Assembly (NCBI RefSeq): GCF_034259425.1
Contig: NZ_JAXIVU010000010.1
Span: 22,144 to 86,143 of the forward strand
Reading direction: 5' to 3'
Length of the DNA stretch: 64,000 nucleotides
From: Denitrificimonas halotolerans
GTDB taxonomy: Bacteria; Pseudomonadota; Gammaproteobacteria; Pseudomonadales; Pseudomonadaceae
In this document: piece after piece, positions 8,177 to 16,675 of the stretch
How the letters are laid out: each line of letters starts with the position of its first letter
Numbering within the stretch: position 1 is the stretch's first letter
Position numbers and translations under genes: made by a program
The notes under the pieces: model-generated
What the model saw: the letters and a program-made list of their open reading frames with translations, nothing else
The model's database searches: none
Told to the model about the DNA's origin: nothing

Positions 8177-9619
8177 ATGACTGAAGTTGAAGAGAGAAAG
8201 CCCCAGGAGCGCCTACAGGAGCGTTTTACTCAGGTTCTTGAGCTCTTGCAACGACATCGGCTGATTGAGGAGAGTGTTGCCCGTCAGGGTAGTGAGCAGC
8301 AAGAGCGTGTTGATCAGTTGGTGCAGCAACAGCACTTAGCTGAATTGCAGCAAACATTATCTGAGCTGCACCCAGCAGATATTGCTTATATCTTAGAGGC
8401 GCTACCGCTCGATGACCGTATGACTGTCTGGCAAATGGTTCACTCAGAGAATGACGGTGAAATTCTTCTAGAGGTTTCGGATGCGGTCCGTGAAACCTTG
8501 ATCGCTGACATGGATGAGCATGAAATCATAGCTGCAACCAAGGATTTGGATGCGGATGAGCTAGCTGACTTAGCGCCAGAGTTGCCTTGGGATGTAGTAC
8601 AAGGCCTTATGGAAAACCTAGATGCGCAGCAGCGTGAGCGTGTGCGTTCCGCGCTGTCTTATGAAGATGATCAGGTTGGTGCCATTATGGACTTTGAGAT
8701 GGTCACTATACGTGAAGATGTCGCCCTTGAGGTTGTTTTGCGTTACTTGCGTCGGTTAAAAGAACTGCCAGATCAGACCGATAAGCTTTTTGTTGTTGAT
8801 GTGGCTGGAATCCTAAAAGGTGTACTGCCGATTAAGCGCTTGTTGGTTAACGACCCAGAGCTTACTGTGCAAGAGGTGATGGCTGATGATCCAGTCACCT
8901 TTTATCCTGAAGAAGATGGTTCTTATGCTGCGCAAGCGTTTGAACGTTATGACTTGGTGTCTGCGCCTGTAATTGAAAAAAGTGGGAAATTGATTGGGCG
9001 CTTAACCGTTGATGAAATGGTTGATTTGATTCGTGAAGAGTCAGAAAGTGAAGCATTAAATCGCGCTGGTTTGCGTGAGGAAGAGGATATTTTTGCATCG
9101 GTTTGGAAGTCTTTAAAAAACCGTTGGGCATGGTTGGCGATTAATCTGATAACTGCTTTTGTTGCATCGCGTGTGATTGGTGTGTTTGAAGGTTCGATCG
9201 GGCAATTGGTTGCGCTGGCTGCATTGATGCCTATTGTCGCTGGTATCGGGGGGAACTCGGGTAACCAAACCATTACTATGATTGTTCGTGCAATGGCCTT
9301 GGATCAATTGTCATCGGGCAATACATCGCTCTTATTGCGCAAAGAGTTGGGAGTTGCTTTTATTAATGGTGTGATTTGGGGCAGTGTCATTGGTGTTGTT
9401 GCTTGGTTGTTGTATGAGAATTGGGCGCTAGGCGTTGTGATGACTGCTGCAATGACGTTAAATTTATTATTAGCAGCTCTTATGGGGGTGTTAATACCTA
9501 TGACGATGGTTCGTTTAGGGCGAGATCCAGCACTAGGCTCCAGTGTCATGATCACTGCTGTGACAGATAGCGGAGGTTTCTTTATTTTCCTTGGTTTGGC
9601 AACGATGTTTTTACTATAA
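8177..9619 (+). CDS. mgtE: Magnesium transporter MgtE
   Basis: Mg2+-gated magnesium channel of the inner membrane. The 480-residue protein has the family order: N-terminal superhelical MgtE_N domain with LHPADIAYILEALP, a pair of CBS domains (about 180–305) that sense cytosolic Mg2+, a plug helix, and five transmembrane helices from about 320 with the pore signature GGNSGNQ and the C-terminal TDSGGFFIFLG segment. Length and motifs are normal. It is transcribed alone; oadGAB follows after 181 bp on the same strand. In P. aeruginosa mgtE also lies downstream of the csrA/tRNA cluster but with more genes between. Confidence 0.96.
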   Translation: MTEVEERKPQERLQERFTQVLELLQRHRLIEESVARQGSEQQERVDQLVQQQHLAELQQTLSELHPADIAYILEALPLDDRMTVWQMVHSENDGEILLEVSDAVRETLIADMDEHEIIAATKDLDADELADLAPELPWDVVQGLMENLDAQQRERVRSALSYEDDQVGAIMDFEMVTIREDVALEVVLRYLRRLKELPDQTDKLFVVDVAGILKGVLPIKRLLVNDPELTVQEVMADDPVTFYPEEDGSYAAQAFERYDLVSAPVIEKSGKLIGRLTVDEMVDLIREESESEALNRAGLREEEDIFASVWKSLKNRWAWLAINLITAFVASRVIGVFEGSIGQLVALAALMPIVAGIGGNSGNQTITMIVRAMALDQLSSGNTSLLLRKELGVAFINGVIWGSVIGVVAWLLYENWALGVVMTAAMTLNLLLAALMGVLIPMTMVRLGRDPALGSSVMITAVTDSGGFFIFLGLATMFLL

Positions 9620-9800
9620 AAATTCAGTTTAGCTTATGAAAATAAAAAAAATCTAAATAAAAATGCTCATTTGTTTGCCAATGGATAGAGATTCACGGTA
9701 ATGTTTGATGGTTTTGCCGTGAGCTACTAGCTATTGGCTCAAGAGCGGCTTAATGAAAATTATAATACTTCCCCCCTGATGTTCAGGATTTGGAGCCTAT

Positions 9801-10058
9801 ATGACTTCTCAGCAACTCCTTCTTGAAGGCGTTGAACTCATGCTTTTTGGTATGGGGCTCGTTTTCACATTTTTGGTTTTATTGATTTTCTGCATCCGTA
9901 TGATGGCTTTTATTTTGGAGCGCATTGCTCCAGAAGAGAGTCATGGTGCTACAGCTGTAGCAGCGCCTGTGAAACCAGGTAATGTGCAGCCGATAGATGC
10001 AGATACATTGCAAGCCATTCAAATTGCCATTAAACAGCACCGCGCCAGCCGCGGCTGA
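9801..10058 (+). CDS. oadG: Oxaloacetate decarboxylase gamma chain
   Basis: Small membrane subunit (85 residues) of the sodium-pumping oxaloacetate decarboxylase. One N-terminal transmembrane helix (about residues 14–38, GMGLVFTFLVLLIFCIRMMAF) is followed by a hydrophilic, alanine/proline-containing tail, as in the OadG/PccX family; the tail anchors the alpha chain. It is first in the oadG–oadA–oadB order, 27 bp before oadA, which supports the call although the sequence itself is poorly conserved. A TATAAT hexamer lies at 9761–9766 but I see no well-spaced −35. Confidence 0.85.
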   Translation: MTSQQLLLEGVELMLFGMGLVFTFLVLLIFCIRMMAFILERIAPEESHGATAVAAPVKPGNVQPIDADTLQAIQIAIKQHRASRG

Positions 10059-10084
10059 GTGTACCCATACGGAGTTTTTTCTCA

Positions 10085-11851
10085 ATGACCGCCACAAAGC
10101 CACTCGGCATTACTGACGTTGTATTACGTGATGCTCATCAATCCATTTTAGCTACTCGTGTTCGTTTAGAAGATATGTTGCCCATCGCTGGGAAACTTGA
10201 CCAAGTTGGTTTTTGGTCAGTTGAGTCATGGGGTGGAGCAACATTTGATTCGTGCATTCGCTATTTGGGTGAGGATCCATGGGAGCGTATTCGCGCATTG
10301 AAAAAAGCGATGCCCAATACGCGTCAGCAAATGCTTTTACGTGGACAGAACTTATTAGGCTATCGTCACTATGCTGACGATGTTGTAGATAAGTTCGTTG
10401 AGCGCGCAGCACTGAACGGTGTTGATGTGTTCCGCGTTTTTGATGCGATGAATGATCCGCGTAATATCGATCGCGCCTTAAAAGCTGTGAAAGCTAATGG
10501 TAAGCATGCTCAGGGCACGATTTCTTACACTACGAGCCCTGTACATAACATGCAAATGTGGGTTGATCTGGCTAAGCAAATTGAAGATTTAGGTGCAGAC
10601 TCCATTGCGATTAAAGACATGGCGGGTATTTTGACCCCGTATGTTGCTTATGAGCTGGTGAGTAAGCTCAAAAGTAGTCTGTCTATTCCTGTTCATATGC
10701 AGTGCCATGCGACTGCCGGTTTATCATCAGTGTCGATCCTCAAGGCGGTTGAGGCTGGAATTGATAACGTTGATACTTCAATCTCCTCTCTGTCGATGAC
10801 CTATGGCCATTCGCCAACCGAGTCTGTTGTGTCCATGTTTCAGGGTACAGAACATGACACGGGTTTAGACTTGCTATTGCTTGAAGAGGTGGCTGCTTAT
10901 TTCCGTGAAGTGCGTAAAAAGTATGCGAAATTTGAAGGTACCTTGAAAGGTGTTGATTCACGTATTCTCGTTGCACAAGTGCCTGGTGGTATGTTGACGA
11001 ATATGGAGAATCAGCTCAAAGAACAAGGGGCTGAAGATAAGTTTGATGAAGTGTTGGAAGAGATTCCACGTGTACGTGAAGACTTAGGTTTTATTCCGCT
11101 GGTTACACCGACTTCACAGATTGTTGGTACACAGGCGGTGATTAACGTTTTAACAGGCGAGCGCTATAAATCCATTACTAAAGAAACAGCGGGTGTATTA
11201 AAAGGTGAGTACGGTGCTGCACCGGCTCCATTTAATGCTGATTTGCAAGCGCGCGTACTTGAAGGTGAAGAAGCAATTGTCTGCCGTCCTGCAGATTTAT
11301 TGGATAATGAAGTTGAAAAGCTTACCAATGAGTTGCTGGAATTAGCGAAAGAGAAAAATATTCGCCTAGCTGATGATGTGATTGATGATGTGTTGACTTA
11401 TGCACTCTTCCCGCAGATCGGTTTGAAATTTTTAGAGAACCGTGACAACCCCGATGCTTTTGAACCCGTGCCTACTGGTAATGAGATTGTTGGTGGTGCA
11501 GTTGGTCCGCAAGCCTATACTGTTGAAGTGAACGGTAAAAGCTATGTGGTGCAGGTCAATGAGGGTGGGGATATCGAAGGTTTGAAGCCGGTTGGTGAGG
11601 CAACTGCTTGTGAGCCAGCTCCTGTTGCTACAGGTGAGGGTGATCCACAAGGTGCGCCGCTATCAGGGAATATCTTTAAAGTATTGGTGTCGCCGGGTCA
11701 GAAGGTGGAAGAGGGCGAGGTTGTTATGATTTTAGAAGCCATGAAAATGGAGACTGAAATTTGCGCTTTCCGCAGTGGTGTAATTGGTAGTGTCAACGTA
11801 AAAGTTGGCGATGCAGTGTCGGTTGGCGATAGCCTGCTGACCATATCTTGA
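10085..11851 (+). CDS. oadA: Oxaloacetate decarboxylase alpha chain (biotin-containing carboxyltransferase)
   Basis: Transfers the carboxyl group of oxaloacetate to its own biotin, which OadB then decarboxylates while pumping Na+. The 588-residue protein has an N-terminal carboxyltransferase TIM barrel (VVLRDAHQSILATR; metal ligands in VHMQCHATAGLS), a PYC_OADA conserved domain and a C-terminal biotinyl domain with EAMKMET, biotin attachment lysine K554. Just before the biotinyl domain is a short Pro/Ala linker, less extended than in Klebsiella OadA. oadB starts 7 bp downstream. A role as pyruvate carboxylase subunit B (with a PycA elsewhere) is possible, but the adjacent oadG and oadB favour the decarboxylase. 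Confidence 0.95.
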   Translation: MTATKPLGITDVVLRDAHQSILATRVRLEDMLPIAGKLDQVGFWSVESWGGATFDSCIRYLGEDPWERIRALKKAMPNTRQQMLLRGQNLLGYRHYADDVVDKFVERAALNGVDVFRVFDAMNDPRNIDRALKAVKANGKHAQGTISYTTSPVHNMQMWVDLAKQIEDLGADSIAIKDMAGILTPYVAYELVSKLKSSLSIPVHMQCHATAGLSSVSILKAVEAGIDNVDTSISSLSMTYGHSPTESVVSMFQGTEHDTGLDLLLLEEVAAYFREVRKKYAKFEGTLKGVDSRILVAQVPGGMLTNMENQLKEQGAEDKFDEVLEEIPRVREDLGFIPLVTPTSQIVGTQAVINVLTGERYKSITKETAGVLKGEYGAAPAPFNADLQARVLEGEEAIVCRPADLLDNEVEKLTNELLELAKEKNIRLADDVIDDVLTYALFPQIGLKFLENRDNPDAFEPVPTGNEIVGGAVGPQAYTVEVNGKSYVVQVNEGGDIEGLKPVGEATACEPAPVATGEGDPQGAPLSGNIFKVLVSPGQKVEEGEVVMILEAMKMETEICAFRSGVIGSVNVKVGDAVSVGDSLLTIS

Positions 11852-11858
11852 GGGCTAG

Positions 11859-12998
11859 ATGATGGATAAGCTCTTAAGTTTATGGCAGAGCACTGGCCTC
11901 TATCACATTGAAGGCGGTCAAGCCTTAATGATTGCTGTGTGCTTAGGTTTGGTTTATTTAGCGATCCGTAAAGGCTTTGAGCCTTTACTGCTGATTCCGA
12001 TTGGTTTCGGTGGTGTGTTGGCTAATATTCCTGTAGCAGGCATGGCGGAAACCGGTGGTTTGCTGAGCATTCTATATCAAGTTGGCTTGCCAACGAGTGT
12101 GTTTCCACTCTTGATTTTTATGGGAGTGGGGGCTATGACCGATTTCGGTCCTATGCTGGCTAACCCCAAAACTTTGCTGCTTGGTGCTGCTGCACAATTT
12201 GGTATCTTTGCGACCTTATTGGGGGCGCTAGCTGTAGGTATGCTGGGTATTCCAGGTTTGGAGTTCACTCTTAAAGAGGCGGCTTCGATTGCTATCATTG
12301 GTGGCGCTGATGGACCGACCTCGATTTATGTGACAGCCCAATTAGCACCGGATCTTTTAGGTCCTATTGCGGTTGCAGCATATTCTTATATGGCATTGGT
12401 TCCTTTGATTCAGCCACCGATTATGCGAGCCTTGACGACTAAAGAAGAGCGTGCAATTGTCATGTCTCAGTTGCGCCATGTGGGGCAGACGGAGAAGATC
12501 GTATTCCCATTGGTTTTGTGTTTGCTCATTGGTATGTTACTACCTGATGCTGCGCCTTTAGTGGGTATGTTTGCCTTCGGTAACTTGATGCGTGAGTCTG
12601 GTGTGGTTGAGCGCTTGGCTGATACATCACGTAATGCTTTGATTAACATTGTGACAATTGCGTTAGGTTTGACCGTAGGGTCAAAGCTTTCAGCAGAGTC
12701 ATTCTTGCAAATTAAAACATTAGGTATCTTGATTTTAGGTATGATTGCCTTTAGTGGTGGTACAGCTATGGGTATTGTGATGGCTAAAGTTATGAATAAG
12801 TTTAGTACTGTGAAAGTTAACCCGTTGATTGGTTCGGCAGGTGTTTCTGCAGTGCCTATGGCTGCTCGTGTCGCAAACAAGGTTGGGTTGGAGGCTAACT
12901 CACAAAACTTCTTGTTAATGCACGCGATGGGACCCAATGTGGCAGGTGTAATTGGTTCTGCTGTAGCAGCAGGTGTATTATTGAACTTTGTTGGTTGA
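11859..12998 (+). CDS. oadB: Oxaloacetate decarboxylase beta chain, Na+ pump
   Basis: Integral membrane subunit (379 residues, about nine to eleven hydrophobic helices) that couples decarboxylation of carboxybiotin to export of Na+. The strongly conserved GGADGPTSIYV segment (148–158), containing the Na+/proton-relevant aspartate, and the C-terminal GPNVAGVIGSAVAAG segment are present. Two adjacent ATGs occur (11859 and 11862); either is possible, the second being better spaced from GAGGG. End of the oadGAB operon, with a strong terminator 31 bp downstream. Function fits an organism using a Na+ gradient. Confidence 0.96.
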   Translation: MMDKLLSLWQSTGLYHIEGGQALMIAVCLGLVYLAIRKGFEPLLLIPIGFGGVLANIPVAGMAETGGLLSILYQVGLPTSVFPLLIFMGVGAMTDFGPMLANPKTLLLGAAAQFGIFATLLGALAVGMLGIPGLEFTLKEAASIAIIGGADGPTSIYVTAQLAPDLLGPIAVAAYSYMALVPLIQPPIMRALTTKEERAIVMSQLRHVGQTEKIVFPLVLCLLIGMLLPDAAPLVGMFAFGNLMRESGVVERLADTSRNALINIVTIALGLTVGSKLSAESFLQIKTLGILILGMIAFSGGTAMGIVMAKVMNKFSTVKVNPLIGSAGVSAVPMAARVANKVGLEANSQNFLLMHAMGPNVAGVIGSAVAAGVLLNFVG

Positions 12999-13028
12999 GT
13001 AATAGCATCTAAGATGCATTGTACTAAT

Positions 13029-13057
13029 AAAAAGGCTGCCTTTAGGGCAGCCTTTTT
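13029..13057. terminator. Bidirectional terminator between oadB and oprI
   Basis: AAAAAGGCTGCC pairs with GGCAGCCTTTTT around a TTTAG loop. A-tract and T-tract flank both sides, so it can serve both convergent genes. Confidence 0.92.
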
Positions 13058-13078
13058 ATTTTACCTGAATAAATCAGA

Positions 13079-13330
13079 TCACTTGCGGCTGGCTTTTTCT
13101 AACATACGCAAAGCACGCTCGTTAGCTTCGTCAGCAGTGAGCTGGGCACGTTGAGCAGCGCTCAGAGCTTCTTCTGCTTTGCCGTAGGCTTCATCGGCGC
13201 GTGCTTGTGCACGTGCAGCTGAGTCTTCAGTTGCAGTTAAACGAGCTTCGTTTTCAGTGGATAAGCTACTGCAACCAGTCGCTAAAATAGCAGCTAAAGT
13301 CAGAGCAGAAAATTTTAGAACATTATTCAT
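13079..13330 (-). CDS. oprI: Major outer-membrane lipoprotein OprI (Lpp-type)
   Basis: Small (83 residues) abundant lipoprotein anchoring the outer membrane. It has a lipoprotein signal peptide ending LATGC with the acylated cysteine at 20, then an alanine-rich heptad coiled coil and the C-terminal RMLEKASRK tail, nearly the same as Pseudomonas OprI. The start MNNVLKFSAL at 13330 has AAGGGGAA upstream; an in-frame ATG nine codons earlier gives an implausible leader. The terminal lysine could be the residue linked to peptidoglycan in Lpp, although in OprI this is less certain. Confidence 0.97.
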   Translation of the reverse strand: MNNVLKFSALTLAAILATGCSSLSTENEARLTATEDSAARAQARADEAYGKAEEALSAAQRAQLTADEANERALRMLEKASRK

Positions 13331-13594
13331 TGTGTTCCCCTTACTTTGGGTTTTCATTGGAACTGCCTGCTATTGTGCAGGAAGCAATTTATATGTTACG
13401 CATTCGTTTGATTAAGTAAACAATTAGAGTTGCTAGGAGAGTATTTTATTTTTGGAGGCTGAGCATCAAGGATGATTCTTAAGTTTATATGTTGAGTTGA
13501 TATCTTCGGCGATCTAAAGGATGGGGAGTCTACTGCTAGGCGGTTTTGACTGGGTCAACTGCCATAATTCGAATAAGATTGAGTGGTACATGTC

Positions 13595-13947
13595 TTGTTG
13601 GCTTTCTTAAAAGAATATCTGCGTAAGCGCATTTATAGTCCAGTATTGTTTTTGATTGGCTCTAGCTAACATTCAACACTGACATTAGCTGGTAATAACT
13701 CGGTCGTAGCTAGATGTGGTTTAGGTGCGATGATTGAGTTAATGAACCAGAATAGAAGCAGTCTTTAATTCGCTGATGGTTAGGGGTATTACGCAATTGA
13801 AGCACGGTTGAAGCCTTTATCTGATTTTTTAGGCTTTAAAGATGGTTGTTATAGTTTTAACAGTTGCTAGAAGAAGTCCCCCATCTTTTAGGTGGTGGGA
13901 TGAATGCGCTTTTGATCTTACCTTTAGGTGTTTGCATGATGAAATAA
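13595..13947 (+). pseudogene. Decayed coding relic of unidentified family
   Basis: Readable but interrupted peptides run in one direction: LLAFLKEYLRKRIYSPVLF at 13595, then (frame changes) LGAMIELMNQNRSSL, YYAIEARLKPLSDFLGFKD and QLLEEVPHLLGGGMNALLIL ending at a TAA at 13945–13947. Stops and frameshifts occur between them, so no intact product is possible. The amphipathic, ordered peptides look like real former coding sequence, but I do not recognise the family. The remaining DNA from 13331 to 14140 shows no other gene. Confidence 0.5.
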
Positions 13948-14140
13948 AGACTCAGTCTTAAGCATGGATGGGCTTGAAAGTAAGTGCTGTTAGATATAAA
14001 TGTGAATTCAGTCTTTTGCTCAATTATCCTTGATACTTGTCACCAGGTACCGCAGAAAGGTATTTGATGCTGTTGTATCGAGTAGAGCAAAGATGGTGCA
14101 CCGCTTGATGTTGTAAAGCAGTACATAGTAAGCCAGTGAA

Positions 14141-15010
14141 ATGAGCAAGCAAGTCCTTAAGGCCTATAAATACAGGCTCTACCCAACGGCAGAACAGCAG
14201 GTGTTTTTTGCCAAGTCGCTTGGTTGCGCTCGCTTTGTTTGCAATAAAGTGCTCCACGATAAAAATAGAATATTATGAAAAAACTAAGACCACACTAAGA
14301 AACACGCCTGCTCGGTACAAAAAAGCATTTGAATGGCTTAAAGAAGTGGATAGTTTGGCACTGGCCAATGTTCAGCTTGACCTGCAAAGCGCCTTTCAAA
14401 GTTTTTTCAAGGGTGGTTTTGGCTGCCCTAAGTTCAAAAGGAAAGGCATTCAGGACAGCTACACGACCAACAACCAAAAAGGCACAGTTGCTGTTACCAG
14501 CCGCTCAATCAAGCTGCCCAAGGTGAGGCATGTTAAAGCTCGGATTGACCGCAAGGTCAACGGCCTTATCAAAAGCGCCACAGTATCAAGAACAGTTCGG
14601 TAACTACTTTGTCAGTGTGCTGGTTGAAATCATTGTCCAACCATTACCCAAAACCAACAGCAATATAGGCATTGATTTAGGGGTAACAGACTTTATTGTG
14701 ATGTCAGACGAAACACGAGTTGCTCATCCTAAGTTTTTAGCCAAGCACGAAAATAAGTTGGCGCGTGAGCAAAAGGTTTTAGCTCGCCGAGGGCGGCGGC
14801 TAAAGTTAAAGCAGGCGCTTAGCTAAAGCGATCAGCGACAGCTCATGGTCACAGTTTGCCACGATGCTGGATATCAATGACAGAAACCTGCGGTGCGAGG
14901 GAGTTAGCCGAGTCAATTTGCATAACCTCTGCTGTGGTGCAGCGCACCTTAGCAAGTCTGTGTATTACCTGGGCCCCCTACACCTCTAAAGTGGTTGGCA
15001 GTTCATCCGT
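14141..15010 (+). pseudogene. Broken tnpB of an IS200/IS605-type element (lineage A)
   Basis: TnpB is the RNA-guided nuclease carried by IS200/IS605 elements. Starting at ATG 14141 one reads KAYKYRLYPTAEQQVFFAKS and CARFVCNKVLHDK, the classic N-terminus, then a stop at 14276. The coding sequence resumes in a shifted frame (KKAFEWLKEVDSLALANVQ, FFKGGFGCPKFKRKG), shifts again near 14580 to IGIDLGVTDFIV (RuvC-I) and later AISDSSWSQFATMLD, where the C-terminal zinc finger and RuvC-III are lost. The sequence near 14979–15010 resembles a degraded right end. At least three frame disruptions, so it is dead. It is not closely related to the elements at 17.5 and 36 kb. Confidence 0.85.
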
Positions 15011-15073
15011 AATGGTAAAAATCATAGAAATTGAGTAAAAAATAACTTTTTTATAAAAAAAACAAAATAAGGC

Positions 15074-15102
15074 TTGCGTTCATCAGAAATATCTCATATA
15101 TT
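15074..15102 (+). promoter_or_regulatory. Sigma-70-type promoter for tRNA-Leu
   Basis: TTGCGT (15074–15079) and TATATT (15097–15102) with 17-bp spacing, followed by a GC-rich discriminator (AGCGCCC). Confidence 0.65.
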
Positions 15103-15155
15103 AGCGCCCGTCGATTGGGAAGCAGTTCAGTAAAGCAACCCATCTAGCATCTACC

Positions 15156-15242
15156 GCCCGGATGGCGGAATAGGTAGACGCAAGGGACTTAAAATCCCTC
15201 GGTGGCAACACCGTGCCGGTTCGATTCCGGCTCCGGGCACCA
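15156..15242 (+). tRNA. tRNA-Leu (TAA anticodon)
   Basis: An 87-nt gene with acceptor GCCCGGA/TCCGGGC, discriminator A, encoded CCA, anticodon stem AGGGA/TCCCT enclosing TAA, and a long variable arm typical of leucine tRNAs. Reads UUA and UUG. Confidence 0.97.
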
Positions 15243-15279
15243 TATTAACAAGCACACCGCCGGTGCTTGTCCTGTAAAG

Positions 15280-15307
15280 AACCCGCTACTAATAGCGGGT
15301 TTTTTTA
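15280..15307 (+). terminator. Rho-independent terminator after tRNA-Leu
   Basis: ACCCGCTA pairs with TAGCGGGT around CTAA, followed by six Ts. A smaller AAGCAC/GTGCTT hairpin lies just before it at 15250–15268. Confidence 0.92.
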
Positions 15308-15477
15308 TTCCTAGAGAAAAAATGATCTGGGTTTCGTGCTGTGCTCGTTTTGATATTTTGCCTTATCTCTCAGAGGGGTGGAGTAATGAGTGGGGTGGGC
15401 AGTGACAATGTGTCGCAATGCGTAGCGAAAGCGTTACCGTTAACATGAGCCTATGACGATTGCCTAACCGTCTCGAT

Positions 15478-15514
15478 AAAAGCCCCTGCGGTTTAGATTC
15501 CGGCAGGGGCTTTT
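15478..15514. terminator. Bidirectional terminator downstream of the RIO kinase gene
   Basis: AAAAGCCCCTGC (15478–15489) pairs with GCAGGGGCTTTT (15503–15514). A- and T-tracts at both ends allow use from either strand; it ends the minus-strand RIO gene. Confidence 0.9.
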
Positions 15515-15547
15515 TAGTTTTTCAGCAGATATCAGTGAATGAGGCCT

Positions 15548-16411
15548 TTATGAGTAGCTTTCAAAGTCCTCAGCATTAGCGCGAGCAACTCGGTCCCGTT
15601 CTTCGTTTAATACGGCTTGAATTTCTGCCATGACAGAGTCTACATCGGCCTCTGTATCAGGCTCCAAAAACTTGCCAGTTAAAGGAGTGTCTGCGGTGAG
15701 ATTCCCTTCTTTATATAGGCTCCACATTTCAGGTGCGTACTGCGTTTGTAATAACTCAGGGGCGTATTGAGCATAATATTGAGTGATATTATTGATATCA
15801 CGATTGAGCATAAAAAAAGCATTATTGTTGGCGGCAGCATCGACTGCTTGAGGGAGGTCGATGATCACAGGGCCTTGCTCGTCGACTAAGACATTAAATT
15901 CTGAAAGGTCACCGTGGATAAGACCAATACTGAGCATGCGTTTGATTGACTCCATGAGGATGGCATGATCGCGTCGAGCTTCGCTCGGTTCAAGGCTGAC
16001 GTCGTTTAGGCGTGGAGCAACTTGTCCATCTGGTAAGGTTACCAAATCCATGAGTAAGACGCCGTCGAAGCAGCCGTAGGGTTGAGGTACCCGTACCTTA
16101 GCAGTCGCTAAACGATAAAGGGCGTCAACTTCTGCATTTTGCCAAGCCTCTTCAGCTTGTTCACGGCCAAACTTCGAACCTTTCTCCATTGCGCGTGCGC
16201 GACGACTGTTGCCGCTTTTGCGGCCTTCTCGATATAAAGATGCTTTTTTAAAGCTGCGTTTATCCATGTCTTTATAAACTTTAGCGCAGCGGATTTCGTC
16301 ACCGCAACGTACAACATAGACAGCAGCTTCTTTGCCATTCATTAGGGGACGTAACACCTCATCAATCAGCCCGTCTTTAATTAAGGGTATTAGGCGTGCA
16401 GGGGTTTTCAT
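15548..16411 (-). CDS. RIO1-family serine protein kinase
   Basis: Atypical protein kinase of 287 residues. The RIO signatures are present: an ATP-binding KEAAVYVV segment near 27–34, catalytic loop HGDLSEFNVL (166–175, catalytic D168 and N173) and the metal-binding IIDLPQ (D185). A basic segment KKASLYREGRKSGNSRRARA (56–75) could contact RNA or ribosomal material. The same type of gene occurs widely in Pseudomonas, with unknown substrates; archaeal and eukaryotic RIO kinases act in small-subunit maturation. Start ATG has GGGAG upstream. Transcribed alone after a strong inverted repeat that separates it from cysH. Confidence 0.9.
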   Translation of the reverse strand: MKTPARLIPLIKDGLIDEVLRPLMNGKEAAVYVVRCGDEIRCAKVYKDMDKRSFKKASLYREGRKSGNSRRARAMEKGSKFGREQAEEAWQNAEVDALYRLATAKVRVPQPYGCFDGVLLMDLVTLPDGQVAPRLNDVSLEPSEARRDHAILMESIKRMLSIGLIHGDLSEFNVLVDEQGPVIIDLPQAVDAAANNNAFFMLNRDINNITQYYAQYAPELLQTQYAPEMWSLYKEGNLTADTPLTGKFLEPDTEADVDSVMAEIQAVLNEERDRVARANAEDFESYS

Positions 16412-16484
16412 AGGGCTCCCAAAGTAGTTGCAGTGAATGTAAGTAAAATATTGTCAGTAAACTAGTGAAAAATACTTTCACATA

Positions 16485-16531
16485 GATAATATTGTGCGCC
16501 AAGTATAACCTGCTTGGCGCACAATATTATC
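16485..16531. repeat. Perfect 19-bp inverted repeat with 9-nt loop
   Basis: GATAATATTGTGCGCCAAG (16485–16503) and its exact reverse complement (16513–16531) flank TATAACCTG. It lies downstream of cysH and upstream of the RIO gene, both on the minus strand. It could act as the cysH terminator, though there is no T-tract outside the stem, or as a protein-binding or mobile-repeat site. Confidence 0.85.
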
Positions 16532-16675
16532 GAGACTGAGAAAGAGCTTGTATTTTTAGTGCGAGGGGCGTGCTATTTGGGTTTGCTCATAATGAAAAAG
16601 CTTTAAAGACTACCTATCAAACCACCTAAAGACGAGATGTTAAATAGGTTTGAGTGTGGCGAGGTGTGTCTTGGG

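Noticed and set aside
13870..13905. Sequence CCCCCATCTTTTAGGTGGTGGG looked like another IS605-type right-end hairpin.
   Set aside because: The same bases read as VPHLLGGGMNALL in line with the flanking decayed coding region, and no tnpB C-terminus precedes it; I annotated the coding relic instead.
14024..14257. Minus-strand open frame of 77 codons overlapping the tnpB relic, considered as a tnpA remnant.
   Set aside because: Contains no HUH or tyrosine motif of Y1 transposases and overlaps the readable TnpB N-terminus.
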